DNA of 5,710 nt, taken from assembly GCA_030636125.1 (NCBI GenBank), contig DAOVXM010000200.1, forward strand, positions 1-5,710, read 5' to 3'. The notes below the pieces were generated by a model. It ran no database searches and had not been told where the DNA came from. It saw only the letters and a program-made list of their open reading frames with translations. Below are positions 1-5,710 of this stretch, piece by piece. The position numbers were made by a program, and so were the translations under genes. The DNA is from Chloroflexota bacterium (GTDB lineage Bacteria; Chloroflexota; Anaerolineae; Anaerolineales; UBA4823). The first letter of the stretch is position 1. Each line of letters starts with the position of its first letter.

Positions 1-323
1 TCCTTCTTGGATTTAAAGCCAAGTTCTTTTTCAACCTCAACTTCGACCCACAGGCCCTGGCAGTCAAAGCCGTTCTGGTAGCGCAGTTCGTGGCCGCGCA
101 TCGTCCAGTAGCGATTGTACAGATCTTTGTACGTGCGACCCCAGCCATGATGGACGCCCATCGGGTTATTCGCCGTGATCGGTCCGTCAATGAAAGACCA
201 GTGTGGCTGTCCTTTGTGAAGGTCGCGCATTTTTTGAAATGTATGGTTCTCTTTCCAAAAGGAAAGCACATCATATTCTTGAGCGATGAAATCCACCTTG
301 TTGGGTACAGGTTTGAAGGGCAT
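1..323 (-). CDS. ileS: Isoleucyl-tRNA synthetase, N-terminal part (runs off the window edge)
   Basis: This cytoplasmic class I aminoacyl-tRNA synthetase charges tRNA-Ile with isoleucine. Only the first 107 residues are present; the gene continues beyond base 1. The N-terminus [12 protein letters not shown] is typical of the family. The stretch from residue 45 ([12 protein letters not shown]) to 102 covers the start of the Rossmann catalytic domain: the nucleotide-binding HIGH motif, then [15 protein letters not shown], then [11 protein letters not shown] just before the editing-domain insertion. The HIGH position reads GVHH (residues 56-59), with Gly and His exchanged relative to HxGH. The usual GWDTHGLPVE region reads [10 protein letters not shown] (residues 85-94). 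An AGGAGG-like site (GGAGGT, complement of 327-332) lies three bases before the ATG and fixes the start. The T-box leader upstream independently supports an Ile-responsive gene. Valyl- and leucyl-tRNA synthetases are related, but the N-terminus and leader favour IleRS. Confidence 0.93.
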   Translation of the reverse strand, partial: MPFKPVPNKVDFIAQEYDVLSFWKENHTFQKMRDLHKGQPHWSFIDGPITANNPMGVHHGWGRTYKDLYNRYWTMRGHELRYQNGFDCQGLWVEVEVEKELGFKSKK

Positions 324-326
324 ATT

Positions 327-332
327 ACCTCC
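327..332 (-). promoter_or_regulatory. Ribosome binding site of ileS
   Basis: The minus strand reads GGAGGT three bases before the ileS ATG. It is a strong Shine-Dalgarno match with slightly short spacing. About 100 bases of leader without an evident fold separate it from the T-box terminator, so control here is expected to act on transcription rather than on this site. Confidence 0.75.
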
Positions 333-425
333 GCTTTTGAGCACAGCGATTCGGGAGTAGAGAGCAGGTCATAACTTATCGGCGCTAACCATGCTATAAG
401 CTGCTATCATCTACTCTCTCCTATC

Positions 426-463
426 TAAAACAATAAACTCTCGACCCAAGACAGGGACGAGAG
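426..463 (-). terminator. Regulated intrinsic terminator of the ileS T-box
   Basis: On the minus strand CTCTCG-T-CCC pairs with GGG-T-CGAGAG across a TGTCTT loop. This gives nine base pairs and one T-T mismatch at 463-438. A U-rich tract (TTTATTGTTTT) follows. The 5' arm CTCTCGTCCC is the same segment that forms the 3' side of the antiterminator, so the two folds exclude each other, as expected for a transcriptional T-box. Confidence 0.9.
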
Positions 464-799
464 CTAAATGACGAGTCAACACTCCCGCGGTACCACCCTG
501 GTTCCCGCTGAACAGCAGGCACCTCGGTCGGGTACGGTCAGTGATATGTGACTAGGTGATCCGGCAATGGATACTAGGTGTTCACACTGCCTAAATTGCC
601 TGATGCCAAGGTGATTCAACCACTGGCTTATACCCGCGACTTGGATAACGGGGGCGAACCCGGCGCACCTACTTGCAAGATGTCTTGCGTTCAGGTAGCG
701 GCTCCGGAAGGATTTTCGGCCTGCTGACCAGCCCCGGCTCGCACCAAACCCCGGGTTCGCTGACAGGTCGACTCAGGCGTACTCGTTTCCATCAAGGCC
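438..799 (-). ncRNA. T-box riboswitch, Ile-responsive leader of ileS
   Basis: This cis-acting leader senses uncharged tRNA-Ile and lets transcription continue into ileS when the tRNA is uncharged. Read on the minus strand, stem I spans about 799 to 700. It contains the AGTA loop-E motif (783-780), a distal AG bulge AGCGA (761-757) and the elbow-binding loop TTTGGTGCGA (748-739). The opposite strand of the specifier loop is GAAAATC, whose ATC (713-711) is an isoleucine codon. A stem II hairpin follows, with arms GCAAGA/TCTTGC inside CTACCT/AGGTAG-like flanks. The T-box core AGGGTGGTACCGCGG lies at 499-485. The antiterminator pairs CAGGG (500-496) with CCCTG (456-452), and GCGGGAG (488-482) with CTCTCGT (463-457), leaving the bulge TGGTACC. 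The UGGU of the bulge fits the tRNA 3' end ACCA with discriminator A, as in tRNA-Ile. The region between about 640 and 510 is longer than in compact T-boxes. Confidence 0.95.
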
Positions 800-820
800 T
801 TTTTGTGTTAAGTTGGCGAA

Positions 821-849
821 ATTATGCCACAAAAACAGCGCATGGTCAA
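821..849 (-). promoter_or_regulatory. Promoter of the ileS T-box transcript
   Basis: The minus strand has TTGACC (849-844), a 17-base spacer and CATAAT (826-821), a good vegetative sigma-70/sigma-A type match. The predicted start near 814 lies about 15 bases before stem I of the T-box, where it should be. It is downstream of the acs stop codon, which gives ileS a transcription start independent of acs. Confidence 0.75.
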
Positions 850-873
850 ACGGATGTATCCCTGTGAGGTGAA

Positions 874-892
874 ATGGTGAACGGTGCACCAT
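874..892 (-). terminator. Possible weak terminator hairpin after acs
   Basis: A perfect six-base-pair stem, ATGGTG (892-887) and CACCAT (879-874) around a seven-base loop, sits between the acs stop codon and the ileS promoter. Only three T residues follow, so termination would be weak. Read-through from acs into the T-box leader is possible. It may equally be a chance inverted repeat. Confidence 0.25.
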
Positions 893-928
893 CAACTCAG
901 GAGATTAAAATGTGTGGCGCTCCTGGTG

Positions 929-2836
<1,908 letters not shown>

Positions 2837-2902
2837 GTGTCTCTCCTCTGGTCTTGCTGAATGGAAAAATAGGTTAAGGTATATACCCGGACGTTATCTA
2901 AG

Positions 2903-2931
2903 ATTTTACGGTCTTGTGCGGCTGTTGTCAA
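2903..2931 (-). promoter_or_regulatory. Promoter of acs
   Basis: The minus strand shows a consensus TTGACA (2931-2926), exactly 17 bases of spacer and TAAAAT (2908-2903). The expected start is near 2896, giving an mRNA leader of about 60 bases. It diverges from the oxidase promoter, and the two -35 boxes are 32 bases apart, so a regulator bound between them could affect both. Confidence 0.7.
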
Positions 2932-2963
2932 CTATATTATGTCTAATTTGGGGCAATTCACCC

Positions 2964-2991
2964 TTGACAAATATACTGGATAGACTAAAAT
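2964..2991 (+). promoter_or_regulatory. Promoter of the multicopper oxidase-ZIP operon
   Basis: A consensus TTGACA (2964-2969), a 16-base spacer and TAAAAT (2986-2991) predict a start near 2998. The leader would be about 120 bases to the ATG at 3119. The predicted start falls inside the perfect palindrome at 2993-3014, a classic position for a repressor site. Confidence 0.65.
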
Positions 2992-2992
2992 A

Positions 2993-3014
2993 ATATTTAG
3001 CTAAGACTAAATAT
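2993..3014 (+). promoter_or_regulatory. Palindromic operator candidate over the oxidase promoter start
   Basis: ATATTTAG, six bases (CTAAGA), then CTAAATAT form a perfect inverted repeat with eight-base arms. It begins one base after the -10 box and covers the predicted transcription start. The half site GACTAAA also occurs at 2983-2989 and 3005-3011, and CTGGATAG is repeated at 2976-2983 and 3018-3025. The TTAG-N-CTAA layout recalls sites of DtxR/MntR-type metal repressors, which would suit the metal-related genes downstream. The site is seen directly; the regulator is inferred. Confidence 0.5.
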
Positions 3015-3104
3015 ATCCTGGATAGCAGGATTGAAGACTGCTTATTCGATCAACACTTGTCCTGGATCATTATGTGGTCGAACATAGATATGTTATTGGA
3101 CAGC

Positions 3105-3110
3105 AAGGAG
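3105..3110 (+). promoter_or_regulatory. Ribosome binding site that sets the oxidase start
   Basis: AAGGAG lies eight bases before the ATG at 3119. The earlier in-frame GTG at 3074 has no comparable site and would put 15 extra residues before the Tat signal. The ATG is therefore preferred. Confidence 0.8.
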
Positions 3111-3118
3111 AACAACGC

Positions 3119-4264
3119 ATGAAAGTAAACAGAAAACTGGTTTCTCGCCGCGATTTTTTACGAGCGGGCAGCATGGGTATGGCCGGCCTGGTGGGATTGG
3201 CCGGTTTGCGTAGTTTATCTTCACCCACGGTCGTGTCCGCCGGAACAAATGATGAGCTACACACCGATCATGGTCACGGTGATGCCGGTGTGGTAGGTCA
3301 GGTAGACCATGCTGCGAACGGATTTAACCCCCTCGATCTTCTTTATGATTTTGATTACGGGGAAGTAGTAACAGAAAACGGCCGTACAGTGCGCCGCTGG
3401 AAAATCCTGGCGATGGATAAAGAAATCGAAATCGCGCCTGGTATCTACTTTCCAGGCTGGGTGTACGGCAGCCAAACCTCAGCCGCTTCGCAACGTGCCG
3501 GTCATATCATCGGCCAATGCCCGGGGCCAACCTTGCGTTGTATTGAAGGGGATCGCCTGCAGATTGAATTTATCAACGCTAGCACCCATCCACATACGAT
3601 CCACTTTCATGGAATCCATTCTGCCTTCATGGACGGCATTCCGGGGGTTGGTCGTGGCAACATCAATCCTGGTGAATCCTTTGTGTACGAGTTTGATGCT
3701 AAGCCGTTTGGTTGCCATCTGTACCATTGCCACTCTTTCCCGTTGAAGCGGCACATACATAAAGGGTTGTATGGCGCATTCATTGTAGATCCCGATCCAG
3801 AGAAGTACAACGGTGAAGAGAGGGATGTCGCCAAAACACGTCATCACCCATACCCTGAAAACGCTAATGTGAATGAGATGGTGATGATGATGAATGGCTT
3901 TGATACCAATTTTGATGGTGATAACGAGGTATATGCTGTCAACTCGATTGCCTTCGCCTATGGCATGAACACCCCAATTGTTATCAAACGTGACCAGTTA
4001 CAGCGCATCTACCTGGTAAACATCACAGAATTTGATCCCATCAACTCATTGCACATTCATGCCAATTTCTTTGATTATTACGATCACGGCACAACGCTCA
4101 TACCAACGCTGGAGACAATAGACACAGTTATGCAGTGCCAGGCGCAGCGCGGCATTGTCGAATTTTCATTCGCCGATTTTGAGCCTGGATTATATATGTT
4201 CCACGCGCATCAGAGCGAGTTTGCCGAATTAGGCTGGATGGGTTTCTTTGAGGTTCAGGAATAG
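3119..4264 (+). CDS. Tat-exported two-domain multicopper oxidase, type 1 copper in domain 1
   Basis: This exported copper oxidase has 381 residues; it should couple one-electron oxidation of a substrate to reduction of oxygen to water. A Tat signal peptide is visible: SRRDFLRAG (9-17), a hydrophobic run, and a likely cut after VSA (about 41). A metal-binding-looking segment DHGHGD follows (50-55). Domain 1 has HPHTIHFHGIH (157-167) and HLYHCHSFPLKRHIHKGL (200-217). Domain 2 has LHIH (311-314) and FHAH (361-364). Four HxH pairs (162/164, 203/205, 312/314, 362/364) supply the eight histidines of a trinuclear cluster, so this is not a NirK nitrite reductase, which lacks four of them. His159, Cys204 and His212 fit the type 1 site, with Leu217 at the axial position. 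Asn309 and Ala363 show that domain 2 lacks a type 1 site. Such proteins form homotrimers, with clusters between subunits. The substrate (metal ion or phenolic) is unknown. It is first in an operon with a ZIP transporter. Confidence 0.9.
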   Translation: MKVNRKLVSRRDFLRAGSMGMAGLVGLAGLRSLSSPTVVSAGTNDELHTDHGHGDAGVVGQVDHAANGFNPLDLLYDFDYGEVVTENGRTVRRWKILAMDKEIEIAPGIYFPGWVYGSQTSAASQRAGHIIGQCPGPTLRCIEGDRLQIEFINASTHPHTIHFHGIHSAFMDGIPGVGRGNINPGESFVYEFDAKPFGCHLYHCHSFPLKRHIHKGLYGAFIVDPDPEKYNGEERDVAKTRHHPYPENANVNEMVMMMNGFDTNFDGDNEVYAVNSIAFAYGMNTPIVIKRDQLQRIYLVNITEFDPINSLHIHANFFDYYDHGTTLIPTLETIDTVMQCQAQRGIVEFSFADFEPGLYMFHAHQSEFAELGWMGFFEVQE

Positions 4265-4269
4265 GAGGT
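4263..4269 (+). promoter_or_regulatory. Ribosome binding site of the ZIP gene, overlapping the oxidase stop
   Basis: AGGAGGT shares bases with the TAG stop codon of the oxidase (4262-4264) and lies seven bases before the next ATG. This arrangement supports transcription on one mRNA and translational coupling of the two genes. Confidence 0.8.
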
Positions 4270-4276
4270 TAGTTTT

Positions 4277-5458
4277 ATGACACAGACGGTATCCACTTCG
4301 ACCAATCGTATTCCCAAATGGGTTTTAGCCCTTTTTCCCATTGTTATTCTCATAGGGCTGATTTTCTTGTTCATCGCCGTTGACCCGCTTTCGTTTTTTA
4401 CCGGGGACTTTCCACCGTTGGAGGAGCTAACCATTCGGCGAGTGACATTCCCGGAAAACGGCCGTATCCAACTAAACATCATCAATGGCGGACCTGATGC
4501 GGTGACAATTGCTCAGGTATTAGTAGACGATGCTTACTGGCAGTACCAGATCACACCAGGCAACACCCTGGAGCGATTGCAACAAGCCACGATTTCATTG
4601 AATTATCCCTGGGTTGATGGTGAACCGTTACCTATAGTGCTTGTCTCCTCCACAGGGACCACCTTTGAATCCGAAGTAGATGTTTCCGTATTGTCGCCGC
4701 AGAGTAGCACAGCTTCATTTGCAGCTTATGGTCTACTGGGCATTTATGTCGGCGTCATTCCCGTGGCGTTGGGGATGCTCTGGTATCCCTTCATGCGCCG
4801 CGTCGATCAGAAATGGATCAATTCCTTCCTGGCTCTGACTATTGGTCTGCTGGTCTTCCTGTTTGTGGACACGATTCTGGAAGCAGTGGAAATTTCAGGA
4901 GCATTGCCTGGTGTTTTCCAGGGTATTCCAGTAGTAGTCTTTGGCACGTTGTTTAGTTTGGGCATACTGCTCACCGTCAGCCAGCGTCGTGGTGGATCGC
5001 CCGTAGCAGTTGCTACCTTTATGGCCTTGGGAATTGGGCTGCACAACTTCGGCGAGGGGCTGGCGATAGGTGCTGCATTTGCCACTGGTGCAGCGGCGTT
5101 AGGTTCATTCTTGGTTATTGGCTTTACATTACATAACGTCACAGAGGGGGTGGGGATTGCCGCCCCGCTAACCAAAGAGCAGCCTAAATTGAGCACTTTC
5201 ATATTGCTTGCATTACTGGCCGGTACACCAGCAATATTGGGCACGTGGATTGGCGGTTTTGCCTTTAATCCGTTCCTAGCAGTTTTGTTCCTCAGCCTTG
5301 GTGCGGGCGCGATTCTGCAAGTCATCTGGGAGGTAGGCAAGCTCTTGAGGCGTGATGCACAACGAACCAACCAGTCGGCTGTTTCCTGGCTAAACTTTTC
5401 CGGGTTGACTGCCGGTATTTTAATCATGTACGTGACAGCCTTTTTAGTGAAGTTTTAG
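4277..5458 (+). CDS. ZIP-family divalent metal transporter with extra N-terminal extracytoplasmic domain
   Basis: This is a membrane permease of the ZIP (ZupT/ZIP) family, which moves Zn, Fe, Mn or similar divalent ions toward the cytoplasm. It has 393 residues, much longer than ZupT (about 260). Residues 15-35 form one membrane helix. Residues about 45-138 are a soluble, beta-rich stretch without cysteines, probably a small sandwich domain outside the membrane. About eight helices follow from 148 to 391. The paired metal-site signatures are HNFGEG (256-261) and HNVTEG (286-291), each HNxxEG, where many homologues have HNxPEG. The histidine-rich loop often seen before the first signature is absent (SQRRGGSP, 235-242). 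The gene starts 12 bases after the oxidase stop with a strong RBS, so the two are surely co-transcribed. This suggests that the oxidase and permease handle the same metal. Metal specificity and direction cannot be read from the sequence. Confidence 0.9.
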   Translation: MTQTVSTSTNRIPKWVLALFPIVILIGLIFLFIAVDPLSFFTGDFPPLEELTIRRVTFPENGRIQLNIINGGPDAVTIAQVLVDDAYWQYQITPGNTLERLQQATISLNYPWVDGEPLPIVLVSSTGTTFESEVDVSVLSPQSSTASFAAYGLLGIYVGVIPVALGMLWYPFMRRVDQKWINSFLALTIGLLVFLFVDTILEAVEISGALPGVFQGIPVVVFGTLFSLGILLTVSQRRGGSPVAVATFMALGIGLHNFGEGLAIGAAFATGAAALGSFLVIGFTLHNVTEGVGIAAPLTKEQPKLSTFILLALLAGTPAILGTWIGGFAFNPFLAVLFLSLGAGAILQVIWEVGKLLRRDAQRTNQSAVSWLNFSGLTAGILIMYVTAFLVKF

Positions 5459-5466
5459 TTGTTAGT

Positions 5467-5527
5467 GCCAAGGTGACAATCTGTCGTGTACAGGGCTTGG
5501 CTATGGATAGGCTCTACACCTGTTTTT
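5467..5527 (+). terminator. Possible terminator region after the ZIP gene
   Basis: GCCAAG (5467-5472) can pair with CTTGGC (5496-5501), and GTGTA (5486-5490) with TACAC (5515-5519). The second pair is followed three bases later by TTTTT (5523-5527). The two folds overlap, and neither is a textbook stem with an immediate T run. This is only a candidate for ending the oxidase-ZIP transcript. Confidence 0.25.
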
Positions 5528-5542
5528 CGGATAACTCCCGAG

Positions 5543-5577
5543 TCGTAGGATGTATTTTAAAATAAGGTAACTTACGA
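5543..5577. repeat. Nested inverted repeats in the spacer before the last gene
   Basis: TCGTA (5543-5547) is mirrored by TACGA (5573-5577). Between them lie the perfect 12-base palindrome TATTTTAAAATA (5553-5564) and GTAA-C-TTAC (5568-5576). The segment could be a protein-binding site or a hairpin in the 220-base spacer. The function is unknown and the composition is AT-rich. Confidence 0.4.
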
Positions 5578-5601
5578 TCACTCACTTAAGACAAATGTCA
5601 C

Positions 5602-5630
5602 TAGACGATGACTTTATTAATGAATAAAAT
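5602..5630 (+). promoter_or_regulatory. Candidate promoter of the gene starting at 5679
   Basis: TAGACG (5602-5607), a 17-base spacer and TAAAAT (5625-5630) resemble a vegetative promoter. The -10 is the same TAAAAT hexamer as in the acs and oxidase promoters, but the -35 matches consensus at only four of six bases. The region is AT-rich, so other -10-like words are present. Confidence 0.4.
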
Positions 5631-5647
5631 TAATTCATACGAAAAGA

Positions 5648-5669
5648 TTTTTTAGTCTCACCAAAATAA
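5648..5669 (+). promoter_or_regulatory. Diverged second copy of the operator candidate
   Basis: TTTTTTAG, six bases (TCTCAC), then CAAAATAA matches the palindrome at 2993-3014 at 12 of 16 arm bases with the same spacer length. It lies between the candidate -10 box and the start codon at 5679. If real, it would let the encoded regulator control its own gene and the oxidase-ZIP operon. AT-rich sequence makes chance similarity possible. Confidence 0.35.
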
Positions 5670-5678
5670 AAGGTAATT

Positions 5679-5710
5679 ATGCGTGAAAACCTAACCCAAG
5701 CCACAGAAGA
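5679..5710 (+). CDS. Start of a gene cut by the window edge, possibly a DtxR/MntR-family metal-dependent regulator
   Basis: Ten codons are visible, MRENLTQATE, followed by GA, so the next residue is Asp or Glu. AAAAGG ends five bases before the ATG and can serve as RBS. Many DtxR/MntR-type repressors begin with a short lead, then LTxATEDYLK, the first helix of the winged-helix domain, and this start agrees with that pattern. Its position downstream of a metal-related operon and next to an operator-like palindrome also fits. Ten residues cannot prove a family, so the function is an inference. Confidence 0.45.
   Translation, partial: MRENLTQATE

Noticed and set aside
369..410. A 13-codon minus-strand reading frame (MIAAYSMVSADKL) with a GGAGAG upstream, between the T-box terminator and ileS.
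   Set aside because: It has a single Ile codon and no attenuation hairpin after it, and the T-box already explains regulation. A frame this short arises easily by chance.
673..867. A plus-strand open frame of 64 codons across the ileS leader.
   Set aside because: It lies on the strand opposite to the T-box structure, its composition follows the RNA stems, and it has no recognisable protein features.
3074..3118. Upstream in-frame GTG start for the oxidase, adding 15 residues.
   Set aside because: It has no ribosome binding site and would move the Tat motif inward. AAGGAG before the ATG at 3119 fits far better.
3597..3769. Reading the copper protein as a NirK-type nitrite reductase.
   Set aside because: NirK keeps HCA at the T1 loop and a single type 2 copper. 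This protein has HCH and all four HxH pairs for a trinuclear cluster, so an oxidase is the better call.
4807..5427. A long minus-strand frame (206 codons) opposite the ZIP gene.
   Set aside because: It is the antisense shadow of a clear membrane protein, rich in Pro, Ala, Asn and Lys as expected from the complement of hydrophobic codons, and has no family motif.

Overview
The window looks like part of a bacterial chromosome, most likely from an uncultured Chloroflexota (Anaerolineae-like) or another deep Gram-positive-type lineage. That guess rests on the isoleucyl-tRNA synthetase variant, its T-box leader, TTGACA/TAAAAT-type promoters and strong AGGAGG-type ribosome binding sites. It is not proven by the sequence. 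No mobile element, CRISPR array, rRNA or tRNA gene was seen.

Minus strand, 1 to about 2930. The window begins inside ileS (first 107 codons, start at 323). Upstream of ileS is a complete T-box riboswitch: stem I with an AUC (Ile) specifier, an elbow-binding module, a UGGU-containing antiterminator and a competing terminator. A TTGACC-17-CATAAT promoter drives it. Further upstream is acs, a full-length acetyl-CoA synthetase (929-2836), with its own TTGACA-17-TAAAAT promoter. acs and ileS are therefore probably separate transcription units.

Plus strand, about 2964 to 5710. A promoter divergent from acs drives a two-gene operon. The first gene (3119-4264) encodes a Tat-exported two-domain multicopper oxidase with its type 1 copper site in domain 1. 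Twelve bases later comes a ZIP-family metal transporter (4277-5458) that carries an extra N-terminal extracytoplasmic domain. After a 220-base AT-rich spacer a third gene starts at 5679. Only ten residues are visible, but they resemble the N-terminus of DtxR/MntR-type metal-dependent repressors.

A perfect palindrome (ATATTTAG-N6-CTAAATAT) covers the predicted transcription start of the oxidase-ZIP operon. A diverged copy with the same spacing lies just before the putative regulator gene. Taken together this suggests a metal-controlled module: an exported copper oxidase acting on a metal ion or organic substrate, a ZIP permease moving divalent metal, and a regulator acting on both promoters. 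The gene calls are firm. The substrate, the identity of the regulator and the operator role are inferences.
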